NCBI GenBank assembly: GCA_015486445.1
Contig: WFRT01000107.1
Location: 1 to 9,061, forward strand
Length of the DNA: 9,061 bases
Direction: 5' to 3'
DNA from: Pseudomonadota bacterium
GTDB lineage: Bacteria; Desulfobacterota; Anaeroferrophillalia; Anaeroferrophillales; Tharpellaceae
Below, piece after piece: positions 1-6,912 of this stretch. The notes beneath the pieces are model-generated. The model did not search any database. It was not told the DNA's origin and worked only from the letters and a program-made list of their open reading frames with translations. Made by a program: the position numbers and the translations under genes. The stretch's first letter is position 1. The number at the start of each line of letters is the position of its first letter.

Positions 1-57
1 AACCCGGCCCCCCAACCCGCCGGCCACCGGGAAGCGGCCCGAAAGCCGGGAAAAGTT

Positions 58-86
58 TTGACCTGGCTGGAAATTTTATGCTATGG
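58..86 (+). promoter_or_regulatory. Possible sigma70-type promoter of the hydantoinase-like/deacetylase/regulator operon
   Basis: TTGACC at 58-63 matches a -35 box in five of six positions. An AT-rich patch follows, ending in TATGCTATGG (77-86). The 17-bp spacing would place CTATGG (81-86) as -10, while the better hexamer TATGCT (77-82) is only 13 bp away, so the -10 box is uncertain. It is the only clearly AT-rich, promoter-like stretch upstream of the first gene, and it would give a leader of about 150 nt. This is a pattern match only. Confidence 0.35.
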
Positions 87-88
87 CC

Positions 89-164
89 CCGGCAGGCAGG
101 AGCACTTTGCGCGGCCCCGGACCGCCGGACGCAGGACACTGCTCAGACCCCACCCGACTGCCGG
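89..164 (+). promoter_or_regulatory. Possible structured 5' leader RNA
   Basis: Nested complementary segments can be read by eye: CCGGCAG (89-95) with CTGCCGG (158-164), GAGCA (100-104) with TGCTC (140-144), TGCG (108-111) with CGCA (130-133), and CGGC (112-115) with GCCG (124-127). Together they would form one long interrupted hairpin starting almost at the expected transcription start. It does not match any riboswitch class I can recognise. The region is very GC-rich, so some pairing is expected by chance. Confidence 0.25.
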
Positions 165-177
165 ATAAACTTATTTG

Positions 178-216
178 GTAACTATTCAGCCGAATACGGG
201 GAGGCTGAATAGTTAC
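178..216. mobile_element. 39-bp palindromic mini-element, same ends as the 6860-7096 element
   Basis: GTAACTATTCAGCC (178-191) is exactly complementary to GGCTGAATAGTTAC (203-216), with an 11-base centre. Its left 24 bases match the left end of the 237-bp element at 6860 with one mismatch, so the two belong to one family. It appears to be a copy reduced to little more than its terminal repeats. No 8-bp target duplication is visible: the flanks are CTTATTTG and AACTTGTT. In RNA it would form a 14-bp hairpin ending 15 bases before the AAGGA ribosome site of the downstream gene, so it may affect expression; that last point is inference. Confidence 0.6.
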
Positions 217-241
217 AACTTGTTAAAGGATAAGGATCTGC

Positions 242-1948
242 ATGCTGCTGGGAATTGATATTGGCGGGACCCACACCGACGCGGTCGTAATCGACGAAAA
301 CGGGGTCCGGGTCACAGCCAAGGTGGAGACCCGTCACGACGATCTCGTAACCTCGCTCAACGCCGTCCTGGAAAAAATTCTGACCCCGGAAATCGGGGCG
401 GCAATCCGCAAAATCAACCTGAGCACCACCCTGACCACCAACGCCATCGTCGAAAACCGGCTCGAGGAGGTCGGCATCCTGGCGGTTCCGGGCCCGGGCC
501 TGGCGGCCGACTGCTTCAATTACGGCCTGGGCGCGCACTGCCACCTGTTCCCGGGTTCGATCGACCACCGCGGCAACCTGCGCCAGCCACTCGATGAAAA
601 CGCGGTTCAAGCGCTGCTGAGCGCCTGCCGCGACCACGGCATCCGGGTCTATGCCGTGGTCAGCAAGTTTTCGACCCGCAACCCCGAAATCGAATTGAAA
701 CTGGCCGACATGGTTGCCGGCCAGAGTGATTTCACGACCATCGGCCACCGCGTTTCCGGCCGCCTCAACTTCCCCCGGCGGCTGGCCACGGCCGGCTACA
801 ACTCGGCCGTGTGGCGCCGCTACAACCGCTTTGCCGACGCCGTCAGCCAGAGCCTGCGCGAACGCTACCGGCTCGCGGCCCCGCTCAACGTCTTAAAGGC
901 CGACGGCGGCACCATCGACCTTGAACACTCGCGCCGGAACCCGGTCCAAACCATTCTTTCGGGCCCGGCGGCCAGCGTCATGGGCATCGTCGCCCTGAGC
1001 TCGATTACCGAGGACGCGATCATCCTCGACATCGGCGGCACCACCACCGACATCGCGATTTTCGCCGACGGCGCCCCGCTGCTCGAACGCGACGGGGTCG
1101 CGTTCGGCGGCCGGCCGACCCTGGTCCGGGCCATCCGCACCCATTCCCTGGGGCTCGGCGGGGATTCGGAAGTGGCCCTTGACGAGGAGGGAAAGCTGGT
1201 TCTCGGCCCGCGCCGCCGGGGAGCGCCGCTGGCCCTCGGGGGACCGGCCCCGACCCTGATCGACGCCGCCAATCTGGCCGGCCTGAGCCGCATCGGCGAG
1301 TTGGAAAAATCGCGGGCCGGGCTGGCGTCGCTGATCAGCCGCCTGGGTCTTGGGGAAAAAGCGGCGGGCGAAAAAATCGTCGCCCTGGCCACCGCCAAGA
1401 TCGAGCGCGAATGCACCCGGCTGCTGCAGGAAATCAACCAGCAGCCGGTCTACACCGTGGCGGAAATTCTCCACGGCCGGAAAATCGAACCCCGCAGGCT
1501 CTACGTCATGGGCGGCCCGGCGGCAATCCTGGCTCCGGAGTTGGAAAAAGCTTTCGGCCTGCCGGTCGAGGTTCCGGAAAACTACGCCGTGGCCAACGCC
1601 ATCGGCGCCGCCCTGACCCGAACGACCTTAGAGAGCGAACTGTTTGCCGACACCGGGCGCCGGACCATGCTGATTCCCAACCTCGGTATCCAGCGCGAGA
1701 TCCCAAGCGCCTACTCCCTGAACGACGCCCGCCGCGACGGCTGCCGGGAACTCCTTAGCTATCTCAACGCCTGCGGCCACCCGGGGCTGGAGAGCGGTGA
1801 TGTCAGCATCGTCGAGGCCGAGGCTTTCAACATGGTCGACGACTACGCCCGGGGCAGCAAAACCATCCGGGTCAGCTGCCAGGTGCGCCCCGGCCTCGAA
1901 AGAAATCTTCCGGCTGCGGGCCGGACCCCAGGAGAACATCATGACTGA
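242..1948 (+). CDS. Hydantoinase/oxoprolinase family protein (HyuA-like, ASKHA fold)
   Basis: This is a 568-residue soluble protein of the hydantoinase A/5-oxoprolinase family, whose members use ATP to open cyclic amides such as hydantoins or 5-oxoproline. Visible family signatures are the first phosphate loop DIGGTHTD (6-13), the TTLTTNAIVEN segment near residue 61, a DGG followed by an LSGPAAS segment around 220-245, the second loop DIGGTTTD (263-270), a GLGGD turn (304-308), and a late YAVANAIGAAL motif. It is shorter than typical HyuA (about 650-700 residues) but the core looks complete. No HyuB partner lies beside it, so the actual substrate is unknown. The ATG is preceded by AAGGA at 232-236. 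The stop overlaps the next gene by 8 bases, indicating translational coupling in a three-gene operon. The family is secure; the reaction is not. Confidence 0.88.
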   Translation: MLLGIDIGGTHTDAVVIDENGVRVTAKVETRHDDLVTSLNAVLEKILTPEIGAAIRKINLSTTLTTNAIVENRLEEVGILAVPGPGLAADCFNYGLGAHCHLFPGSIDHRGNLRQPLDENAVQALLSACRDHGIRVYAVVSKFSTRNPEIELKLADMVAGQSDFTTIGHRVSGRLNFPRRLATAGYNSAVWRRYNRFADAVSQSLRERYRLAAPLNVLKADGGTIDLEHSRRNPVQTILSGPAASVMGIVALSSITEDAIILDIGGTTTDIAIFADGAPLLERDGVAFGGRPTLVRAIRTHSLGLGGDSEVALDEEGKLVLGPRRRGAPLALGGPAPTLIDAANLAGLSRIGELEKSRAGLASLISRLGLGEKAAGEKIVALATAKIERECTRLLQEINQQPVYTVAEILHGRKIEPRRLYVMGGPAAILAPELEKAFGLPVEVPENYAVANAIGAALTRTTLESELFADTGRRTMLIPNLGIQREIPSAYSLNDARRDGCRELLSYLNACGHPGLESGDVSIVEAEAFNMVDDYARGSKTIRVSCQVRPGLERNLPAAGRTPGEHHD

Positions 1949-3281
1949 GCCCCGCACCCTGGGCGTGATCTTCTTTCCGGCCTACGACTGGGCCATCAGC
2001 CCAACCCATCCCGAGCGCGAGGAACGCCTGCTCTACACCCAGGACCAGCTTCGTGAAGAGGGGATTTTCGATCTTGACAACATCACCGAGTACAAGCCCG
2101 AGATTGCCGCCGACGCCGATTTAGAACGTACCCATTTCTGCTTTCCCGAACCTGAACGGGTCTGCACCGAGTCCCACCGGATCGCGGCCGGCGGCGCCAT
2201 CCGGGCGGCCCGGCTGGTGATGGAAAAAGAGACCGACCGGGCCTTCGCCCTGGTCCGGCCGCCGGGCCACCACGCCATGAAAGTGGTCCACGGCAACCGG
2301 GGTTTCTGCAACATCAACAACGAAGCCGTGATGATCGAATTCATCCGTGAACACTACGGCCCGAAACGGATCGCCATCGTCGACACCGACTGCCACCACG
2401 GCGACGGCACCCAGGACATCTACTGGCACGATCCCGAGATCCTCTTTATTTCACTGCACCAGGACGGCCGCACCCTCTATCCCGGCTCGGGTTTTACCGA
2501 GGAGCTCGGCGGGCCCACAGCCCGGGGCCGGACGATCAACATTCCGCTGCCGCCCAACACCTCCGACGAAGGTTTTCTCTACGTCATCGACCACTGCGTC
2601 AGGCCGATTCTCGACGACTTCAAACCCGAGCTGATCATCAACTCGGCCGGCCAGGACAACCACTACGGCGACCCGATCACCAACATGAATTTTTCGGCTT
2701 CGGGCTACGCTGAACTCAACCACCGCTTAAACCCCGACATCGCCGTGCTCGAGGGCGGTTATTCGATCCAGGGGGCCCTGCCCTACGTCAACCTGGGCAT
2801 CGTCCTGGCGATGGCCGGGCTCGACTACGGCAGCGTCCGCGAGCCCGACTACGACCCCGAGGCCCTGCGCCAGGACCAGCGCATCAGCGAATACATCGCA
2901 AGACTCTGCGAACTGACCCTGAAAAACTATTTCAAACCGCCGCCGCTCAAGGTCAAGCCCAACCAGTACGACACCCGCTCGAAGATGGTCTACTACGACA
3001 CCGACGGCATCAGCGACCAGCAGGTCGAGCAAGTCATGGTCTGCCCCGACTGCCCCGGAGTGCGCCATCTCCTTTCCAAAACCGTGATCAACTCGACCTG
3101 CATGGGCATCGAGATCCCCTTCCACGCCTGCCAACGCTGCCGCGACGAAGGCTACCGCCTGCTCGACGAGGCCCGGCGGGAATTCCGCGGCCGGGCGGTC
3201 AAGTTCATCAACCGCCGCGACCGGGAGTACATCTCGATCAACGAATTCGAACTGACCCCGATGGGACGCTACTTTTTCTGA
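1941..3281 (+). CDS. Histone deacetylase family amidohydrolase with C-terminal zinc-ribbon-like module
   Basis: This 446-residue protein has the arginase/deacetylase fold used by bacterial AcuC-like and acetylpolyamine amidohydrolases to remove acyl groups from amines. The active site is intact: the His-His pair H110-H111 in PPGHHAM, metal ligands D150 and H152 in DTDCHHGDG, the third ligand D244 in GDPI, and the catalytic tyrosine Y274 in EGGYS. After the catalytic domain (about 1-340) comes an extension with C368-x2-C371, C387 and C397-x2-C400, resembling a zinc ribbon. The frame stays open upstream to 1797, but the ATG at 1941 has AGGAG just before it (1929-1933) and gives a normal N-terminus (MTEPRTLGVIFFPAYDW). 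It overlaps the upstream gene by 8 bases and the downstream gene by one. The substrate could be a protein acyl-lysine, an acetylpolyamine or another amide; the sequence does not decide. Confidence 0.88.
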   Translation: MTEPRTLGVIFFPAYDWAISPTHPEREERLLYTQDQLREEGIFDLDNITEYKPEIAADADLERTHFCFPEPERVCTESHRIAAGGAIRAARLVMEKETDRAFALVRPPGHHAMKVVHGNRGFCNINNEAVMIEFIREHYGPKRIAIVDTDCHHGDGTQDIYWHDPEILFISLHQDGRTLYPGSGFTEELGGPTARGRTINIPLPPNTSDEGFLYVIDHCVRPILDDFKPELIINSAGQDNHYGDPITNMNFSASGYAELNHRLNPDIAVLEGGYSIQGALPYVNLGIVLAMAGLDYGSVREPDYDPEALRQDQRISEYIARLCELTLKNYFKPPPLKVKPNQYDTRSKMVYYDTDGISDQQVEQVMVCPDCPGVRHLLSKTVINSTCMGIEIPFHACQRCRDEGYRLLDEARREFRGRAVKFINRRDREYISINEFELTPMGRYFF

Positions 3282-4492
3282 TGGAAACGCTGAAAATCCT
3301 GGTGGTCGAGGATGAGCGGGTCACCCGGCGGCTGCTCGAGGCCCGGCTCGGGAAATGGGGCTACGAGGTCGTTACCGCGGCCGACGGACTGCAGGCCTGG
3401 GAACTCTGGCGGGATGAAGGCTTTCCGATGGTGATCAGCGACTGGATGATGCCGGGCCTCGACGGCCTCGAACTGGTCCGCCGCATCCGGGCCGCCGGCC
3501 GCGGCGGCTACGTCTACTGCATCCTTTTAACCGCCCGCGGCGACCGGGACGACATTCTTACCGGCATGGCGGCCGGGGCCGACGATTTCATCGTCAAGCC
3601 CTTCGACAAGGATGAACTGCAGGCCCGAATCAAGGTCGGGGCCCGGATTGTACGGCTCGAACGGGAACTGGAACGCCGCAACCGGGAACTGGAAAAAGCC
3701 AACTCCCGGATGCGCCGCGACCTCAAGGCCGCGGCCCGCATCCAGCAGGCGATGCTGCCGGCCCGGGCCCCGGTCGCGCCGGGCTTCAACTTCGCCTGGA
3801 AATACGAACCCTGCGAGGAGTTGGCCGGCGACACCTTAAACCTTTTTGCGCTCGACGAAAAGCACGTCGGCCTCTACCTGCTCGACGTCAGCGGCCACGG
3901 GGTGCCGGCGGCGCTGCTTTCGGTCAACCTCTCCCGCATCCTGACCCCCGACCCGGGTCAATCGGACCTGCTGAAAGAGCCCTGCGCCGCCGGAGACGAC
4001 GGCTACTGCCTGGTCTCTCCGGCCGAGGTCGCCAACCGGCTCAACCGGCGTTTCCCGCTGGATGAACGCACCGGCCAGTATTTCACCTTCCAGTATGCCA
4101 GCCTCGAGCTTGAGAACCGGACCCTGACCTACGTCTCGGCCGGCCACCCGCCGATGATTCACCTGGATGCCGCCGGCCGCGGCCGGACCCTGCTGGTCCG
4201 CAGCCTGCCGATCGGCTTCAAACCGGAGTGTGAAGATCTCTACCGGGAGCACCGCCTGACCCTGCAGCCGGGGGAACGCTTCTACCTCTATTCCGACGGC
4301 ATCCTCGAAGCCCGCCATCCCGAAAAATGCGAGATGTTCGGGATCGACCGTTTCAGACACTGCCTGGAAGAGGCCCGCAACCGGCCCCTGAGCGCCAGTC
4401 TCGAGGCGGTTTGCGAAGCCGTCAGGAAGTGGACCGGCGGCCGCCACCCCGACGACGACGTCTCCCTGCTGGCCCTCGAAGCCGTCGGCTAG
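3281..4492 (+). CDS. Response regulator with SpoIIE/PP2C-type serine phosphatase output
   Basis: This 403-residue, RsbU/RssB-like cytoplasmic signalling protein is built from an N-terminal receiver domain (about 4-120), a charged, probably coiled-coil linker (about 121-155, rich in RLERELERRNRELE-type heptads) and a PP2C/SpoIIE phosphatase domain (about 165-400). Receiver residues are all present: acidic E10/D11, phosphoacceptor D54, T84 and K106. Phosphatase metal-site residues are visible as D184 in AGDT, D202 in LDVSGHG, D339 in YSDG and the DDD at 391-393, so both halves look active. Proteins of this design usually dephosphorylate an anti-sigma-factor antagonist when their receiver is phosphorylated. 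No histidine kinase, antagonist or anti-sigma gene is in the window. Its start overlaps the preceding stop (TGATG), so it is co-translated with the deacetylase gene and probably regulates, or responds to, the same process. Confidence 0.9.
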   Translation: METLKILVVEDERVTRRLLEARLGKWGYEVVTAADGLQAWELWRDEGFPMVISDWMMPGLDGLELVRRIRAAGRGGYVYCILLTARGDRDDILTGMAAGADDFIVKPFDKDELQARIKVGARIVRLERELERRNRELEKANSRMRRDLKAAARIQQAMLPARAPVAPGFNFAWKYEPCEELAGDTLNLFALDEKHVGLYLLDVSGHGVPAALLSVNLSRILTPDPGQSDLLKEPCAAGDDGYCLVSPAEVANRLNRRFPLDERTGQYFTFQYASLELENRTLTYVSAGHPPMIHLDAAGRGRTLLVRSLPIGFKPECEDLYREHRLTLQPGERFYLYSDGILEARHPEKCEMFGIDRFRHCLEEARNRPLSASLEAVCEAVRKWTGGRHPDDDVSLLALEAVG

Positions 4493-4581
4493 ATTTTACG
4501 CAAGGCCCCCCGGCCGGGCCGGCCGCCATTTGCGAAAATATCGCCGGGCCCCGGGCCGCAACCTCGTCGCCGCTGGTAAAA

Positions 4582-5943
4582 CTACTCCGCGCCGCCAACG
4601 GGATTGTCCGTCCCGGAGCCTCCATCCAGGGCCGTCTCTTCACCGCAGGCATCGGCACTGATGCCGGCGAAATAGCTGCCGTCGCCGTCGAGGTCGTGAT
4701 AGATGGCAAAGGCGGCCACCTTCTGGTCGGATCGTTCGGTCCGAATCTCGATCCGCCCCTCCATCTGCCCCAGTTCCGGAAAAAGCTCGCGCAGGGAAAA
4801 TATCCCGCTGCCCCGGGGCGGCAGATGTTTGAGCTTCTGCCCCCGGGAGTTGCCGGCCCGGTTGACGAACTCCAGCCTGACCCAGGTTTCTTCAGCTTGG
4901 GGGTTGCAGACACACACCTGGGTGTTCCAATCTTTGTCAACCACGGCATGGGGAATCAGCAGACACTTTTGCGGCTCCGAAACGAAGGGGATATCGGCCA
5001 TCACCGCCGGCTCCTGCAACCGCCCGACAAAGGCCAGGCCGGAAAGCGGGCGGCTGGAGTTGACCTTGACCCAGCCGGTAAGATCAAGTCCTTTAGCCAC
5101 GGGGAAAGCGTCCTGTCCCCGTTTGGGCAGGATCCCGGAGATGGCGTCCAGGCGATCTCCCCGGGGAGAAAAAACCTCCACCATGAATGATGTGGGCAGA
5201 TCCCGGTCGCGATTGGCAAGGCCGAGACCGGTCCAGGCTCCGGCCACGGTGGAATAGAGCGGCAGATAATAGTTGTATCTCCCCGGGGTGTACGAAGTGA
5301 CGATCTTGAGACGGGGCTGCCATTCCTCGATAAGACACCTCCTGGCCGTTGTGCAGACCTGCAGACCGCGCAGGTATTCGGTTGCCGAACGTTTCTCGTC
5401 GACCCGGCCCTGGAGCGAGAAAAAATGGCGGCCCGCGGCCAGGTCGGCCCGCAGCTGCTCGGTGACGTCGAGCTGAAACAACCCGCTTTGCCCGGTGGTC
5501 CCCCGCACCACCATTCTCGCACCATTGACAATCTCCGCCGGAGACTCGAAATCACGGTCGGTGAGCACCCCGTCCTGCTCGCCGGTGCCATGGTAGAAAA
5601 AGGTATCGAGCGAATCGACCGTACCTTTCACGGTATGGAGAACAATAAAGGCGGCGCTCACCTGGCCAGGGGTCAGGCCGCTGATATCCCATTCCATCTG
5701 CATCCTCACGGTTCCCCGGCTGCCGTCGCCGCCGCTTTCGTTGATTGCCGCAGACATCAGCAAGGGAGCCCCTCCCGGCAGCGGATTGTGGTTGTCGCCG
5801 AAGCCGTTACGGTCACTGTCGGCGACGTTGCCGGCCACCGCCGCCTTGATAATCATGTCCGCCCGGGAAAATGAAGCCCCGAAACCCCAGAAAGAGATGC
5901 AACAACCGGCCACCGCCAGGCAAAACAGTCTGACAAATCTCAT
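4582..5943 (-). CDS. Exported protein with DNRLRE/CBM96-like domain and two degenerate C-terminal repeats
   Basis: This 453-residue secreted or envelope protein starts at the ATG at 5943, which follows a GGGGGAGG ribosome site; the frame is open to 6006 but that would bury the signal peptide. Residues 1-28 form a signal peptide with likely cleavage after SRA-28. VAGC-14 also fits a lipobox, but the hydrophobic stretch runs past it. Residues about 30-205 resemble the DNRLRE/CBM96 beta-sandwich, including the pattern FQLDVTEQLRADLAAG. Two related units follow at about 221-310 (YYLPLYSTVAGAWTGLGLAN) and 327-417 (CLLIPHAVVDKDWNTQVCVCN). Asp-rich loops at 42-50 and 417-422 (DLDGDG) look like calcium sites. 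There is no C-terminal anchor. It is convergent with the operon and divergent from hsp20. The binding target is unknown; domain calls rest on resemblance. Confidence 0.75.
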   Translation of the reverse strand: MRFVRLFCLAVAGCCISFWGFGASFSRADMIIKAAVAGNVADSDRNGFGDNHNPLPGGAPLLMSAAINESGGDGSRGTVRMQMEWDISGLTPGQVSAAFIVLHTVKGTVDSLDTFFYHGTGEQDGVLTDRDFESPAEIVNGARMVVRGTTGQSGLFQLDVTEQLRADLAAGRHFFSLQGRVDEKRSATEYLRGLQVCTTARRCLIEEWQPRLKIVTSYTPGRYNYYLPLYSTVAGAWTGLGLANRDRDLPTSFMVEVFSPRGDRLDAISGILPKRGQDAFPVAKGLDLTGWVKVNSSRPLSGLAFVGRLQEPAVMADIPFVSEPQKCLLIPHAVVDKDWNTQVCVCNPQAEETWVRLEFVNRAGNSRGQKLKHLPPRGSGIFSLRELFPELGQMEGRIEIRTERSDQKVAAFAIYHDLDGDGSYFAGISADACGEETALDGGSGTDNPVGGAE

Positions 5944-6071
5944 TTCAACCTCCCCCTTGCAATAGGTTAATCGGCCGGCAAATTCCGCCCGAATACCTGC
6001 CGGCAATATTTATTCATAACTTTTCAAAGATACCTGAAAATCGGCCGGATGGCAAATCCCGGTCCGCAAGA

Positions 6072-6096
6072 GGCGGCAAAAGGGATTTTCACCGCC
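6072..6096. repeat. Small inverted repeat in the divergent spacer
   Basis: GGCGG (6072-6076) pairs with CCGCC (6092-6096), and the interior AAAA and TTTT tracts could extend the pairing with a small bulge. It lies between the exported-protein gene and the hsp20 promoter. It could be a weak hairpin or a protein site. The rest of 5944-6071 contains no gene that I can support, and no convincing minus-strand promoter for the exported protein. Confidence 0.3.
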
Positions 6097-6108
6097 ACAG
6101 GGCCCGGG

Positions 6109-6167
6109 AAAAAAATGGATTTTTTTTACGACCGGCCCTTGACAACTTTCGAACACGTACCTATCCT
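6109..6167 (+). promoter_or_regulatory. hsp20 promoter, sigma70-like, with upstream A/T tract
   Basis: A perfect -35 box TTGACA (6139-6144) is followed after exactly 17 bp by TATCCT (6162-6167), giving an expected start near 6174 and a leader of about 75 nt. Just upstream, seven A's (6109-6115), TGGA and eight T's (6120-6127) lie where an alpha-subunit UP element would sit. CCCTTGAC around the -35 also resembles the sigma32 -35 box, but no CCCCAT-type -10 is present. No CIRCE operator is visible. Confidence 0.65.
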
Positions 6168-6191
6168 TAGGGCTGAAAGCGGAAAGAAGTC

Positions 6192-6213
6192 ACATAGTTA
6201 CAACATAGTGACA
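6192..6213. repeat. Tandem 11-bp operator-like repeat in the hsp20 leader
   Basis: ACATAGTTACA (6192-6202) is directly followed by ACATAGTGACA (6203-6213), two copies with one mismatch and a period of one helical turn. GTCAC (6189-6193) and GTGAC (6208-6212) also form an inverted pair across it. It lies about 18-40 bases downstream of the predicted transcription start, a position suited to a repressor or an RNA-level control. No known heat-shock operator matches it. Confidence 0.45.
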
Positions 6214-6249
6214 GAAAATATTTCTTAAGGACACAAGGAGGTAGAGATT

Positions 6250-6714
6250 ATGGCTATCGTCAAATGGACACCACAACAGAGGGCATGGGCTCCTTTTCAG
6301 GATCTGCTGACCATTCAGGACCGCATCAACACCTTGTTCGAAGACACTCTGGGCTTGAAAGATGACCAGGCCCTGGCCAGCACCACCTGGCGGCCGCTGG
6401 TCGACATCTTCGAAGACGATCAGGCGATCGTCATCAAGGCTGAACTGCCGGAAATTGATGAAAAGGATATTCAGATCGACCTCGACAACAACCTGCTGAC
6501 AATCAAGGGCGAACGCAAGCTCGAAAGTGAAGAGAAAAAGGAGAACTACCACCGGGTCGAACGTTTCTACGGCTCGTTCCAGCGCACCTTCGAGTTGCCG
6601 GCCACGGTTGACCGGGAAGGCATTGCGGCCAGCTACGACAAGGGGGTCCTGAAGGTCACCCTGCCCAAGAAAGAGGAAAGCAAACCCAAAAAAGTTCAGA
6701 TTGAAGTCAAGTAA
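6250..6714 (+). CDS. hsp20: Small heat-shock protein, Hsp20/alpha-crystallin family
   Basis: This is a 154-residue ATP-independent chaperone that holds unfolding proteins in the cytoplasm as large oligomers. The N-terminal arm (1-46) begins MAIVKWTPQQ and contains the usual hydrophobic and amphipathic segment. The alpha-crystallin domain spans about 47-139, with RPLVDIFEDD at its start, the AELPEIDEKDI segment, and the hallmark GVLKVTLPK at 132-140. The short tail ends IEV (151-153), an I-x-V version of the oligomer-linking motif. Length is normal for the bacterial class. The start has an excellent AAGGAGGT site at 6235-6242. The gene stands alone between its own promoter and a strong terminator, so it is probably monocistronic and stress-regulated; the stress response is inferred from the family. 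Confidence 0.95.
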   Translation: MAIVKWTPQQRAWAPFQDLLTIQDRINTLFEDTLGLKDDQALASTTWRPLVDIFEDDQAIVIKAELPEIDEKDIQIDLDNNLLTIKGERKLESEEKKENYHRVERFYGSFQRTFELPATVDREGIAASYDKGVLKVTLPKKEESKPKKVQIEVK

Positions 6715-6762
6715 ATCGGCTCCGTAAGAAGCGAAAAAGATTTTGTATCCACCTGCATGAAG

Positions 6763-6814
6763 AAGGCCGGCGGCGCGGGGAAAAACCCCGCGCCGCCGGC
6801 CTTTGCAGTTTTAC
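6763..6814 (+). terminator. Hairpin terminator after hsp20
   Basis: A perfect 18-bp stem, 6763-6780 pairing with 6786-6803, closes an AAAAA loop. The downstream bases TTTGCAGTTTT give only an interrupted U-tract. It begins 48 bases after the hsp20 stop. The very stable GC stem makes termination likely, though the U-tract is not ideal. Because the stem is symmetric it could also act weakly in the other direction. Confidence 0.8.
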
Positions 6815-6825
6815 CGGGTTAAAAC

Positions 6826-6854
6826 TTGACAACCCGGCCCGATCATAATAACCT
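6826..6854 (+). promoter_or_regulatory. Candidate promoter of the tandem-ACT gene, now separated from it by an insertion
   Basis: TTGACA (6826-6831) is followed after 17 bp by TAACCT (6849-6854), within an AT-rich stretch CATAATAACCT. The mobile element begins at 6860, so the expected transcription start falls at or inside its left edge. Without the insertion the leader to the ATG at 7162 would be only about 60 nt, which supports this as the original promoter. The -10 match is moderate. Confidence 0.5.
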
Positions 6855-6859
6855 GATTT
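6852..6859. repeat. Left copy of 8-bp target-site duplication
   Basis: CCTGATTT lies directly against the GTAAC left end of the mobile element and is repeated exactly at 7097-7104, directly after the right end. Confidence 0.85.
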
Positions 6860-6912
6860 GTAACTATTCAGCCGGATACGGGGTCGGGCGTGACTTTTCT
6901 TCGCTAGGCGTT

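Noticed and set aside
865..1474. Long open frames on the minus strand opposite the hydantoinase-like gene
   Set aside because: They are low-complexity, Arg/Pro/Gly-rich antisense readings of a GC-rich gene with clear motifs on the plus strand.
1797..1940. Upstream extension of the deacetylase reading frame
   Set aside because: It lies inside the preceding gene, has no family similarity, and the ATG at 1941 has a good ribosome site.
4504..4544. GC-rich short hairpins between the phosphatase gene and the convergent exported-protein gene
   Set aside because: Stems are 4-5 bp with no U-tract, so a terminator cannot be supported.
4327..5190. Plus-strand open frame of 287 codons spanning the end of the phosphatase gene and the exported-protein gene
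   Set aside because: It is antisense to a protein with signal peptide and recognisable domains, and shows no motif of its own.
5944..6006. Longer start for the exported protein at 6006
   Set aside because: It would place 21 residues before a normal signal peptide and has no better ribosome site than the ATG at 5943.
6194..6204. ATAGTTACAAC identical to the right end region of the mini-element (209-219)
   Set aside because: Only 11 bases match and no partner inverted end is nearby, so it is not evidence for a third element copy.
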